Assembly (NCBI RefSeq): GCF_026625805.1
Contig: NZ_CP113064.1
Span: 3,264,657 to 3,328,656 of the forward strand
Direction: 5' to 3'
Source of the DNA: Brevundimonas sp. SL130
GTDB taxonomy: Bacteria; Pseudomonadota; Alphaproteobacteria; Caulobacterales; Caulobacteraceae
Length of the DNA: 64,000 bases
The position numbers and the translations under genes are program-made. This document shows, piece by piece, positions 33,798-42,344 of this stretch (within the stretch, counting starts at the first letter, position 1; each line of letters opens with the position of its first letter). The notes below the pieces were generated by a model. That model did not search any database, was not told the DNA's origin, and saw only the letters and a program-made list of their open reading frames with translations.

Positions 33798-34595
33798 CTA
33801 GCCCCGCACCGGCCAGCCGTGATCCAGCGGCCCATGCCCGCCGCCCAGGCCGGGCGCCCGCCGGATGGCCTCGCCAACATAGGCCCAGGCTTCCGCCACC
33901 GCGACCTCCAGCGGCCGGCCCAGGGCCAGGCCCGCCGCGCACGCGCTGGCCAGGGTGCAGCCGGTGCCGTGGGTGTGGCGGGTGTCGATCCGTTCGGCTT
34001 CCAGCACCGTCTCCCCGTCGGCCGTCATCAACAGGTCGATCACCGTCGGCCCGTCCACATGACCGCCCTTCATCAGCACGGCCCGGGCGCCCAGTTTCAG
34101 CAGGGCCTCGCCCGCCCGCCTCTGACCGTCGATGTCGCGCACCGCCAGCCCGGTCAGGGCCTCGGCCTCGGGCGCATTGGGGGTCAGCAGGGCCGCGCGC
34201 GGGATCATCAGGGTCCGGACCGCCTCGACCGCCGCATCGGGCAATAGCGGATGGCCGCCCTTGGCCACCATGACCGGATCGACCACCGCCGGGGCCTTGG
34301 CCTCGTCCAGCAGGGCCGCCACCGTCTCGACCACCTCGACCGAGCCCAGCATGCCGGTCTTGACCGCATCGGTCCCTATATCCTCCAGCACCGCCCGCGC
34401 CTGGGCCGCGATCAGGTCCAGCGGCAGGGGGTGGACCCCATGAACCCCCAGGGTGTTCTGCACCGTGATCGCCGTGATCGCCGTGGCGGCGAACCCGCCC
34501 ATCATCGTCACCGCCTTGATGTCGGCCTGGACGCCCGCGCCGCCGCCGCTGTCCGACCCCGCCAGGATCAAGACCCTGCCCCGATGAAGACTCAT
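33798..34595 (-). CDS. thiD: Hydroxymethylpyrimidine/phosphomethylpyrimidine kinase
   Basis: ThiD phosphorylates HMP and HMP-P in thiamine synthesis. The 265-residue ribokinase-fold protein has LAGSDSGGGAGVQADIKA near residue 9, AITVQNTLGVHGVH near 40, VDPVMVAKGGHPLL near 100, LTPNAPEAEALTG near 130 and the anion-hole and base segment THGTGCTLASACAA near 210. ATG 34595 overlaps the stop of the upstream transporter gene by four bases. No TPP riboswitch is visible in the short upstream gap, so the gene depends on upstream transcription. Confidence 0.93.
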   Translation of the reverse strand: MSLHRGRVLILAGSDSGGGAGVQADIKAVTMMGGFAATAITAITVQNTLGVHGVHPLPLDLIAAQARAVLEDIGTDAVKTGMLGSVEVVETVAALLDEAKAPAVVDPVMVAKGGHPLLPDAAVEAVRTLMIPRAALLTPNAPEAEALTGLAVRDIDGQRRAGEALLKLGARAVLMKGGHVDGPTVIDLLMTADGETVLEAERIDTRHTHGTGCTLASACAAGLALGRPLEVAVAEAWAYVGEAIRRAPGLGGGHGPLDHGWPVRG

Positions 34596-34936
34596 GCCTG
34601 CGCCCCCGAGAACAACTTCAGGCCCACGATCCCCGCCACGATCAGCAGGATGCACACCGCCCGCACCGCCGTCGCCGGCTCGCCATAGACGACGATCCCG
34701 ACCAGGGCCGCGCCCACCGCCCCGATCCCGGTCCAGATCACATAGGCCGTGCCGATCGGCAGCTTCTGCGTCGCCACCCACAGCAGGACCATGCTGGCCG
34801 CCAGCGCGACCAGCACGCCCAGCGAGGTCAGCGGCCTTTGCAGGCTGACGTTCTTGAGGCCGGACGCCCACAGCACTTCCAGCAGACCGGCGACGACCAG
34901 CGTCACCCACGGATTGATCGACAGGATCCAGGACAT
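34592..34936 (-). CDS. sugE: SMR-family transporter, SugE/Gdx type
   Basis: The 114-residue protein has four membrane helices. The essential Glu is in VVAGLLEVLWASGLKN near residue 16 and the Gdx-type motif PIGTAYVIWTGIGAVGAA near 55. This pattern belongs to the guanidinium-exporting Gdx subgroup rather than to broad-spectrum EmrE. ATG 34936 is the natural start before the first helix. The gene is followed by thiD with a 4-base overlap. There is too little space upstream for a guanidine riboswitch, so regulation differs from classical gdx genes. A second SMR gene is not present. Confidence 0.88.
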   Translation of the reverse strand: MSWILSINPWVTLVVAGLLEVLWASGLKNVSLQRPLTSLGVLVALAASMVLLWVATQKLPIGTAYVIWTGIGAVGAALVGIVVYGEPATAVRAVCILLIVAGIVGLKLFSGAQA

Positions 34937-34991
34937 GCCGACCAGATGGCCCAGTCGGCTCATCGGAGCAAGCATGGAGCAGGCAAGCGGA

Positions 34992-35795
34992 TCACTCCGC
35001 CGCCGCCACCGCCGCCTGAAGCTTCAGCGCCTGAACCGTCTCGCGCACATCATGGACCCGCACCATCCGCGCCCCGCGCCGCGCCCCCTCCAGCGCCAGG
35101 GCCAGCGAGCCGCCCAGCCGGTCGGTCGCCTCCACCGCCGTCGCATCAACCGCTTGGACCGTCCGCTTGCGGCTGGCGGCGTACAGCACCGGGAAGCCCA
35201 GCTCGACCAGCGCGCCCAGCCGCGCCGTCAGCGCCATATTGTGGTCCAGCGTCTTGCCGAACCCAATGCCCGGATCCAGCCAGATCCGCTCACGCGCCAC
35301 CCCCGCCGCCACCGCCGCCTCGGCCCGCTCGCGCAGATAGGCGACCACCTCGCCCACCACCTCGTCATAGCGGGGATCGGCCTGCATGGTCCGGGGTTCC
35401 CCCCTCATGTGCATCAGCACCACCTCGCACCCCAGCTCGGCCGCAACCGCCAGGCTGTCGGACGCATGGGTCAGGGCCGTCACGTCGTTCCACATGGCCG
35501 CCCCCGCCGCCACGGCGGCCCGAGCCACCGCCGGCTTCATCGTATCCACGCTGATCAGGCCGGCCCACCGCGCGCGAACCGCAGCGATCACCGGCGCGAC
35601 CCGGTCGATCTCCTCGGCCTCGCCCACCGGCTCCGCCCCCGGCCGAGTGCTCTCGCCCCCAATGTCCAGCACCTCCGCCCCCTGCTCGACCAGCCGCATC
35701 GCCTGGTCCACAGCCGCCTGCGTCGACGCCCACCGCCCCCCGTCGGAGAAGCTGTCGGGCGTGACGTTGACGATGCCCATGACCTGAACCGTCAT
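34992..35795 (-). CDS. folP: Dihydropteroate synthase
   Basis: FolP condenses dihydropterin pyrophosphate with p-aminobenzoate in folate synthesis and is the target of sulfonamides. The 267-residue TIM barrel shows MGIVNVTPDSFSDGG at residue 6, LDIGGESTRPGAEP near 43, ISVDTMKP near 82, MHMRGEPRTMQ near 127, LDPGIGFGKT near 172 and AASRKRTVQA near 205. Its start overlaps the stop of the winged-helix regulator gene (ATGA). Confidence 0.94.
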   Translation of the reverse strand: MTVQVMGIVNVTPDSFSDGGRWASTQAAVDQAMRLVEQGAEVLDIGGESTRPGAEPVGEAEEIDRVAPVIAAVRARWAGLISVDTMKPAVARAAVAAGAAMWNDVTALTHASDSLAVAAELGCEVVLMHMRGEPRTMQADPRYDEVVGEVVAYLRERAEAAVAAGVARERIWLDPGIGFGKTLDHNMALTARLGALVELGFPVLYAASRKRTVQAVDATAVEATDRLGGSLALALEGARRGARMVRVHDVRETVQALKLQAAVAAAE

Positions 35796-36094
35796 CCCGG
35801 CCTCCCGATCAGCCCGCCCAGCGCGTCCAGATAGGCCGCGAAGGCCTTGCGCCCCTCAGGCGTGATCGACACCCGGGTCAGGGGCTTGTTGTTCACGAAA
35901 CTCTTGGCCACGGCGACATAGCCGGCCTCCTCCAGCTTCTTGATATGGACCGACAGATTACCCTGCGTCGCCTCCAGCACCGTCTTCAGCTCGGTGAAGT
36001 CGGCCGCCTCCGCATCGGCCAGATAGACCATGATCCCCAGCCGCATGCGGCCGTGGATGACCTCGTCGATCCGCCCCAGGTCGTTCAGCCCCAT
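35792..36094 (-). CDS. Winged-helix transcriptional regulator, 100 aa
   Basis: A compact winged-helix protein of the HTH_34/ArsR-like class. The fold starts MRLGIMVYLADAEAADFTEL, the recognition part is ATQGNLSVHIKKLEEAGYVAV, and a wing follows (VNNKPLTRVSITPEGRKAF). Members without an added ligand domain are often encoded with a membrane protein that they control. Here a six-helix membrane protein gene lies three bases upstream. The gene is also coupled to folP by a 4-base overlap, which may be accidental. Confidence 0.83.
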   Translation of the reverse strand: MGLNDLGRIDEVIHGRMRLGIMVYLADAEAADFTELKTVLEATQGNLSVHIKKLEEAGYVAVAKSFVNNKPLTRVSITPEGRKAFAAYLDALGGLIGRPG

Positions 36095-36097
36095 GGG

Positions 36098-36751
36098 TCA
36101 GCCGGCGTCCGCATCGACGGTGCGCTTCTTCAGCGACTCGCGGGTAATGATCCAACCCGGCCCCGCGAACAGCAGGAACAGCGCCGCCGTGGCGACATAC
36201 AGATAGATCAGCGGCTGGCGCACCAGCAGGCCCAGCGCCACCGCCGTCGCCCACCCGCCCAGCGACGCCGCCAGCATCCAGCCCTTCTTCTTCAGGGTCC
36301 AGGCCACGTACCAGGCCGCTGACTGAAGGGCGAAGATCATGGCCGGGTAATAGAGCCAGACGGCGAAATCCTCGTCCCGCGCCGCGCCGAAACCGAAGAC
36401 GATGATGATGGCCAGATTGGCCATGCCCGCCCCGCTGAAGGCCGCGTTCAAGGTCCGGGTCACGATGGGGCTGGCCTTGGGTCGCTTGCGGTCTTCGCGG
36501 ATGGCCCAGACCATCACCACCAGAAAGGCGACGGTGATCCCGGCGACGAAGGCCAGGCTGACCGGCCCCGACCAGCGGACGATGCCCAGGGACTGGCCGA
36601 TGTGGACCAGGCACTGAAGCCCGTACAACAGGCCGCCGGCCAGATACATGACCCCCATGGTCAGGGTCGCGCGCGGATCGCCCCCGCCCTGGACGATTGA
36701 ACGGAGGAAGGCCAGGTCGGCCTCGGGCGTGCTGCGGGACGTGTCGATCAT
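36098..36751 (-). CDS. Six-helix membrane protein paired with winged-helix regulator
   Basis: I cannot assign this 217-residue protein to a named function. It has about six hydrophobic segments (for example MGVMYLAGGLLYGLQCLVHI, LAFVAGITVAFLVVMVWAI, LYLYVATAALFLLFAGPGW) and basic cytosolic loops (REDRKRPKAS, LKKKGW). It is followed after three bases by the winged-helix regulator, an arrangement common in Caulobacterales and consistent with a sensor or self-regulated membrane component. Confidence 0.75.
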   Translation of the reverse strand: MIDTSRSTPEADLAFLRSIVQGGGDPRATLTMGVMYLAGGLLYGLQCLVHIGQSLGIVRWSGPVSLAFVAGITVAFLVVMVWAIREDRKRPKASPIVTRTLNAAFSGAGMANLAIIIVFGFGAARDEDFAVWLYYPAMIFALQSAAWYVAWTLKKKGWMLAASLGGWATAVALGLLVRQPLIYLYVATAALFLLFAGPGWIITRESLKKRTVDADAG

Positions 36752-36811
36752 CGATGATTCCTCTGCGGCGGGCGCGTCACTCGGATGGACGCGGCGGCCG
36801 GGGTTGGCAAG

Positions 36812-38029
36812 CTATTCGGCGGGAGACAGGACGGGCGCGGGGCTGCGCCGCCAGGGAACCCGGCGTCCGTTCAGCCAGCGGCCCATGAAGCTATGGCGGA
36901 TCAGCAGTTCATAGGTCGCCAGACAGACGGCCAGCACCCCCAGCGACACCCCCGCCAGCTTGGCCGGCCAGGGCGCGTCCCAGTCCTGCACCCAGACCTG
37001 GGCCAGCATGACCAGCGGCAGGTGCAGGATGTAGACCCAGTAGGAGGCGTCGGCGAAGTAGCGCCGGACGGAGCTGTATCCGGACAGGAAGCGCAGGCAC
37101 AGGCCGGTCGCCGCCAGGGCCGAGGCATAGACGGCGACGGCGACCACGGCGGCGGCGACCGCCTTGGCCGGGGTCGGATCGGCCATGGGCTCAAGGCTGG
37201 GTCCGCCCGCCAGCCGCCATGACCACACGCCCGCGACCACCGCCAGGATCAGATAGACCGGCCAGAAGCCGGCGAGCCGCTCCAGCAGGTCGCGACGGCG
37301 GTCCAGCAGGAAGCCCAGGACAAAGGCGCCGCCGAAGCCGACGAGGGCGGCTGTATGCGGAACCAGTCCGGTATCCGGCGTCGGCACGGCGAAGAAGGCG
37401 ATCCACTTGGGGTCCAGCCAGAAGGCCAGCGCCAGCGGGGCGGCCAGGATGAAGGGCGTCTGCCAGCCGATCAGAACCCCGGTGAGGCGATCGACTCCGC
37501 GCCCCCAGCCTCCGGCCCGATCCAGGGCGGCGAAGGGCGCCCTCAGCACCAGGGCCGCGATGCAGAACAGGCTGAGCAGATACAGGAACCACAGATGGGT
37601 CAGCGGGAAATTGGTCCAGTCATGGGTCGGCGGCGGCGGCGGCGGGGCGCCGGGCGTGACCAGGCCGTTGACGTGGGCGTTCCACACCAGGGCGACGATG
37701 ATCCCCGCCAACACCGGCAGCCAGAAGACCGCCAGCGGCCCGGCGATGCGAGCCGCGCGATCCTTGGCGAAGCCCCGCCAACCGCGGCGCGCCAGCATCA
37801 GATGGGCGAACAGGCCGGCGATCAGAAAGAAGGCCGTCATCCGGAACAGGTGGATGGCGAAGAACAGCCCCGCCGCCCAGATCGAACGGCTGTCGTCCGC
37901 CACGATCCAGATCTGCTGCGGAAAGAAGGACAGGCTGGCGTGCACCACCACCCCCAGCAACAGGGCCCCGCCCCTCAAGGCGTCCAGCCCGTGCAGGCGC
38001 TCGGACCGCTCGATTTCAGATGCCGACAT
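36812..38029 (-). CDS. Acyltransferase 3 family membrane protein (OpgC-like)
   Basis: The protein is about 405 residues with roughly ten membrane helices. The N-terminal signature ERLHGLDALRGGALLLGVVVHASL is typical of acyltransferase 3 proteins that O-acylate glycans or membrane carbohydrates, such as OpgC. The catalytic His is in VVVHASL near residue 30, and RMTAFFLIAGLFAHL follows. A proline run (PPPPPP) occurs in a loop near 135. ATG 38029 is fixed by a strong GGAGG six bases upstream. The promoter region carries a 14-bp palindrome, implying control by a TetR-like repressor encoded elsewhere. Confidence 0.85.
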   Translation of the reverse strand: MSASEIERSERLHGLDALRGGALLLGVVVHASLSFFPQQIWIVADDSRSIWAAGLFFAIHLFRMTAFFLIAGLFAHLMLARRGWRGFAKDRAARIAGPLAVFWLPVLAGIIVALVWNAHVNGLVTPGAPPPPPPTHDWTNFPLTHLWFLYLLSLFCIAALVLRAPFAALDRAGGWGRGVDRLTGVLIGWQTPFILAAPLALAFWLDPKWIAFFAVPTPDTGLVPHTAALVGFGGAFVLGFLLDRRRDLLERLAGFWPVYLILAVVAGVWSWRLAGGPSLEPMADPTPAKAVAAAVVAVAVYASALAATGLCLRFLSGYSSVRRYFADASYWVYILHLPLVMLAQVWVQDWDAPWPAKLAGVSLGVLAVCLATYELLIRHSFMGRWLNGRRVPWRRSPAPVLSPAE

Positions 38030-38046
38030 GAGACCTCCTCCCTGAT

Positions 38047-38092
38047 GGTGAAAGCCATATCCCACAGACTAGTCTGTTTTGCAAACTAGTTC
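38047..38092 (-). promoter_or_regulatory. Promoter with palindromic operator for the acyltransferase gene
   Basis: Read on the minus strand, TTGCAA (-35) and GATATG (-10) are 17 bases apart. The spacer contains the perfect 14-bp palindrome ACAGACTAGTCTGT (38064-38077), and a second palindrome AACTAGTT (38084-38091) overlaps the -35 box. The two ACTAGT cores are 17 bases apart, like a tandem TetR-type site. Confidence 0.6.
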
Positions 38093-38130
38093 ATCAGCTT
38101 TCTCCCCTCTCCCCCCTCATCGTCACTTTC

Positions 38131-38210
38131 CGATCCTCATCCCAGGGCCTTGCGGCGCCGCTGTCCGGTTTAGTTTTTGGGGACGGGGCGCCGCGAGGGC
38201 GAGGATGACG
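38131..38210. repeat. Palindromic intergenic repeat, family D copy 2
   Basis: Arms GCGGCGCC (38152-38159) and GGCGCCGC (38187-38194) pair around a T-rich centre. The edges CCTCATCCCAGG and GGCGAGGATGACG resemble family D copy 1. It lies beyond the end of the HIT gene. Confidence 0.6.
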
Positions 38211-38226
38211 GGTGGGGTTTGAGAGC

Positions 38227-38628
38227 CTAAGCCCCCACGATCACCGCCAGCAGCCGCGCCCGCTCATCCGCCGTATACGGAACCGCAGGCCCCCGCCCCC
38301 AGACCGGATCGGGCCACAGACCGTCGTCGCGGCGGCGGCCGACCATATGAACATGCAACTGCGCCGTCACATTGCCGATGGCCCCCACGTTCAGCTTTTC
38401 GACCGCGCCCAGCCGTCGGACCAGTTGGCCCGCCCGCACCGTCTCTTCCATCAGCGCGCCCCGCTGTTCGACGCTCAGATCCTCCAGCTCCACCGCTCCC
38501 GCGACGCGCGGGATCAGGATCAGCCAGGGGAAGCGGGCGTCGTCCTGAAGCCGCACATGGCACAACGGCCATTCCGCGGCGGCGACGGAGCCGGCTTCGA
38601 AGGCGGGGTCTGGACGAAAGTCGGTCAT
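38227..38628 (-). CDS. HIT-family nucleotide hydrolase-like protein
   Basis: The 133-residue HIT-like protein has FPWLILIPRVAGAVELEDLS near residue 33 and the His motif QLHVHMVGRRRDD near 90, in which the third His of the classical triad is Val or Gly-adjacent (HVHMVG). Alphaproteobacterial members of this group act on diadenosine polyphosphates or nucleoside phosphoramidates, or are of unknown activity. It is divergent from mdh, with about 107 bases between. Confidence 0.83.
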   Translation of the reverse strand: MTDFRPDPAFEAGSVAAAEWPLCHVRLQDDARFPWLILIPRVAGAVELEDLSVEQRGALMEETVRAGQLVRRLGAVEKLNVGAIGNVTAQLHVHMVGRRRDDGLWPDPVWGRGPAVPYTADERARLLAVIVGA

Positions 38629-38722
38629 CGGGGCTCCTGAAGGCGCGTCAGCCAGCCTTGCAGCGCCGCCTTTGCGGGTCTAGACCGCCCGCACGATTAA
38701 TCCCCATTCGCACACGCAATAA

Positions 38723-39697
<975 letters not shown>

Positions 39698-39723
39698 GCG
39701 ATCATCCAGATCGAATGACGAAG

Positions 39724-39753
39724 GGCCTGCGGATCGCTCCGCAGGCCTTTTTT
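39724..39753 (+). terminator. Rho-independent terminator after mdh
   Basis: A 9-bp perfect stem (GGCCTGCGG / CCGCAGGCC, loop ATCGCT) is followed by TTTTTT. The same six-base loop occurs in the terminator near 58040. Confidence 0.9.
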
Positions 39754-39908
39754 CTTTCTTCCTTCTCCCGTGGGAGACCTCTGCGGAATGAGGCATTTGA
39801 CTGGGAGGGTCTCGTCGCCGAGGTCACGGGTCTGTCGGACAGGCGATGTTGATCGCCTGTTGGGGCGTTGTCGGCGGCCTTGGCTGGGCGTTGGACGCAA
39901 CTCGGCTG

Positions 39909-40529
39909 TCAGGTCGCCGGCAATCCTGCGACGCGGCGTAGGTTGAACACTGTGGCCAGACGGAAGATGTCGGCGAGGTTCACGGCGAAGCTGGTTGATC
40001 GGGCGCGGGCGTAGCCGAACACCCGCCGGGCAGTTCCGAACACCTGCTCGACCACGGCCCGGCGCTTGGCGATCAGCTTGTTCCTCTGGGTCTGCCAGTA
40101 GGGCAAGGCCTTCTGGTGCTTGTGCGAGCGGTGGCAGATGCGATCCTTGCACCCGCGTGCCTTCAATCGGGCGCGCCGTCCTTTGTGCTCGTAGCCCTTG
40201 TCGGCATAGACCGCCTTCTCGTCGCCCTGGATCAGCGTCTCGGCCACCAGGCTCTCGCCGACATGGGCCGGGGTCAGCACCACGGCCCGGATCAGGTTGA
40301 AGCCCTGGTCGGTGGCCACGTGCAGCCGATAGCCAAAGTGGCTCTTGCCGTTCTTGCGCGTCCAGCTGGCCCCGGGTTCGCGCTCCAGCCCCGCGCCCGC
40401 GCCCTGCTTGATGTCGGGCTTGCGCGACGCCGCCGCCAGCAGGGTGGCGTCCATCAGCGTGCCGCTGCGAACGATCAGGCCCCGCGCGTCCAACTGGCGG
40501 TTCACCTCCTCGAAACAGGCCTGCATCAC
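39909..40529 (-). CDS. IS5-family transposase, second frame (catalytic DDE part)
   Basis: The 206-residue C-terminal transposase part carries the DDE residues: Asp in LMDATLLAAASRK near residue 27, Asp in VYADKGYEHKG near 108 and Glu in RAVVEQVFGTARRVFGYAR near 158. It lies in the -1 frame relative to the first ORF, with a 4-base overlap and a G-rich AAGGGGTGA run at the junction. A full transposase would come from frameshifting, or the element may be split by a mutation. Its own start would be GTG 40529 or ATG 40526. Confidence 0.85.
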   Translation of the reverse strand: MMQACFEEVNRQLDARGLIVRSGTLMDATLLAAASRKPDIKQGAGAGLEREPGASWTRKNGKSHFGYRLHVATDQGFNLIRAVVLTPAHVGESLVAETLIQGDEKAVYADKGYEHKGRRARLKARGCKDRICHRSHKHQKALPYWQTQRNKLIAKRRAVVEQVFGTARRVFGYARARSTSFAVNLADIFRLATVFNLRRVAGLPAT

Positions 40530-40867
40530 CCCTTCCTGGCCGCCGTCAGGCGGAACCGGCAGATCGTCGTCTCGTCCGGCGTCGCCTCATCCAGGCCCAG
40601 CCCGCAGAAGCGCCGGAACGACAGGCGATCGGTCAGCGCCTCTTCCAAGCCCGGGTCCGAAAGGCCGTAGAGCATCTGCAGATACAAAGCCCGGATCATC
40701 GCGCTGGCCCGGTAGGGCTTGCGCCCCAACCTGCCCGCATGGACCTGCTCGGCCAGCTTCTCCAGCGGGGCCCAGTCGATCACCTTGCCAATGGCGTCCA
40801 GTCGCGCGTTCGTCCCCAATCTCGGATCGACCAACGTCTCAGCCAAGCTCAACTGCTGATCGGCCAT
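40526..40867 (-). CDS. IS5-family transposase, first frame (N-terminal part)
   Basis: This 113-residue N-terminal part has the DUF772-type domain: LDAIGKVIDWAPLEKLAE followed by GRKPYRASAMIRALYLQMLYGLSDPGLEEALTDRLSFRRFCGL and DETTICRFR. It ends four bases into the next frame. Together the two frames give about 318 residues, normal for IS5 transposases. Two overlapping frames are a known arrangement in part of the IS5 family. Confidence 0.85.
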   Translation of the reverse strand: MADQQLSLAETLVDPRLGTNARLDAIGKVIDWAPLEKLAEQVHAGRLGRKPYRASAMIRALYLQMLYGLSDPGLEEALTDRLSFRRFCGLGLDEATPDETTICRFRLTAARKG

Positions 40868-40972
40868 AACCGCCCCTCGCTTCTACGGATCCCGTCACAG
40901 ATAGAGAATCACGACCCCGCCCCGCTGGGAATCACATCCCCGCAACACCCCAAATGTTTCGCAGAGGTCTCC

Positions 40973-41112
40973 GTGGGGAGAAGGTGGCCCGCAGGGCCGG
41001 ATGAGGGGACCGCCGGTGGGCCAGTTCGCACCCCCTTGCCCCTCACCCTTTCGCGCGAAACCCGATCGCTACGCTCTCGGGCGCTCAAGCCCTCTCCCGC
41101 TGGGAGAGGGAT
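40973..41112. repeat. Palindromic repeat interrupted by the IS5 element
   Basis: The half palindrome GTGGGGAGAAGG continues the CCTTCTCCC left at 39761-39769. Further on are GGCCCGCAGGGCC and the closing hairpin CTCTCCCGCTGGGAGAG (about 41092-41108). The stretch is non-coding and reaches to the zapE stop. Confidence 0.65.
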
Positions 41113-42204
41113 CTACTCCCGCACGTGAGCCAGCCAGTCCTTGCTCTGCATCTCGTTGAACCGCGACACCGTCCGTTCGAACTCGAACGCCCCCACCCCT
41201 TCGGTATAGAGGGCCTCGGGCCGGGCGGCGGCCAGGACGATCAGCTTGGTCTTGGCCTCGTACAGGGCGTCCACCAGGGTCACCAGGCGGCGCGCCTCGT
41301 GGTGGTTGGCCGAACTCAGGATCGGCACCTCCTCCAGGAACAGGGTGTGGAACCGTTCGGCGATGGCCAGATAGTCCTGCGGCCCCAGCGGCCGGCCGCA
41401 CAGGTCCGCAAAGCTGGCCCGCGCCATCGACCCCACCGTCCGCTCCACCACGACATCGCGCCCCAGGACGGTCAGATGCGCCGGTTCTTCCGGCTCGCCC
41501 CCCTTCAGCTCGCGCCACAGGTCTTCGAACCCGGCGCGGTCGTCCGGCGTATGCCAGACCTGGGCCGAACTCAGCCGGTCCAGCCGCCAGTCGCGCGCCC
41601 CCGCCGTCTCGACCACGGCGCACCGGTCGCGGAGGATGTCGATGAAAGGGACGAACAGCTGGCGGTTGATGCCGTTCTTGTAAAGGTCCTCGGGCGCCCG
41701 GTTCGAGGTGATGGCCAGCACCACCTTATCCTCGAACAGAGCCTCGAACAGCCGGCCCAGGATCATGGCGTCGGCGATGTCCGTTACCTGAAGCTCGTCG
41801 AAACACAGCAGCCGGGCTTCGGACGCGATCAGCTTGGCGATGGGGGGAATGGGATCGTCGCCCTTGTGCGTCCCGAACACGGCCTTGCGGGTCTTCGCAT
41901 CCCCCTCGCGCCACTGGCGCACCAGGTCGTGGATCCGGGCCATGAAGGCGTGGAAATGGGCGCGCGTTTTCCGGGGCTCGGGCGTTGCGGAATAGAACAG
42001 GTCCATCAGCATGGACTTGCCCCGTCCCGGCGGTCCCCACAGATAGATCCCCTTCACCTCGGGGGCGCGCCCAAACAGGCCCCGTTTAGCCAGATCGACC
42101 TCCAGCCGCTCCAGGGCGACAATGACGGAGGCCTGGGCCGGATCGGGCGTCAGCACGCCCTCTTCCACGCGGATGTCGTAGGCGTTTCGGATGCGGGAGG
42201 TCAT
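41113..42204 (-). CDS. zapE: Cell division protein ZapE (AFG1-like ATPase)
   Basis: ZapE is an ATPase that acts at the division ring and is related to mitochondrial AFG1. Walker A GPPGRGKSMLMDLFY is near residue 58, FHAFMARIHDLVRQWR near 85, Walker B RLLCFDELQVTDIADAMIL near 133 and the sensor segment ITSNRAPEDLYKNGINRQ near 168. The C-terminal VPILSSANHHEARRLVTLVD is typical. ATG 42204 is used rather than an ATG four codons earlier. Length is 363 residues. Confidence 0.92.
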   Translation of the reverse strand: MTSRIRNAYDIRVEEGVLTPDPAQASVIVALERLEVDLAKRGLFGRAPEVKGIYLWGPPGRGKSMLMDLFYSATPEPRKTRAHFHAFMARIHDLVRQWREGDAKTRKAVFGTHKGDDPIPPIAKLIASEARLLCFDELQVTDIADAMILGRLFEALFEDKVVLAITSNRAPEDLYKNGINRQLFVPFIDILRDRCAVVETAGARDWRLDRLSSAQVWHTPDDRAGFEDLWRELKGGEPEEPAHLTVLGRDVVVERTVGSMARASFADLCGRPLGPQDYLAIAERFHTLFLEEVPILSSANHHEARRLVTLVDALYEAKTKLIVLAAARPEALYTEGVGAFEFERTVSRFNEMQSKDWLAHVRE

Positions 42205-42344
42205 GAGCCCCCACATAAGGCCCCACCGGCCGAAAAGCGATTGCTTCGCGGCTGCGAACGCCTATTTGCAGGGCCATCACTACAATGCGCTCAAGCAGCG
42301 AGGTCCCGAGGGCCGAGCGGTAGCGCGTCCGAAGGACAAGAAAT

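Larger units (their letters stand above)
39773..40972 (-). mobile_element. IS5-family insertion sequence, about 1.2 kb
   Basis: The ends are inverted repeats reading GGAGACCTCTGCG inward from 39773 and from 40972. GTG flanks both sides (39770-39772 and 40973-40975) as a 3-bp target duplication. Removing the element and one GTG restores the palindrome CCTTCTCCC-GTG-GGGAGAAGG, so it inserted at the exact centre of a hairpin. The two transposase frames fill it. The host sequence is another repetitive palindrome continuing to 41112. Confidence 0.85.

Noticed and set aside
33372-34247. Plus-strand frame of 291 residues across the low-GC stretch
   Set aside because: It has no ribosome site or family motif, passes through a palindromic repeat and then lies antisense to thiD.
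34937-34991. Guanidine riboswitch before sugE or TPP riboswitch before thiD
   Set aside because: The gaps are too short and lack the conserved motifs.
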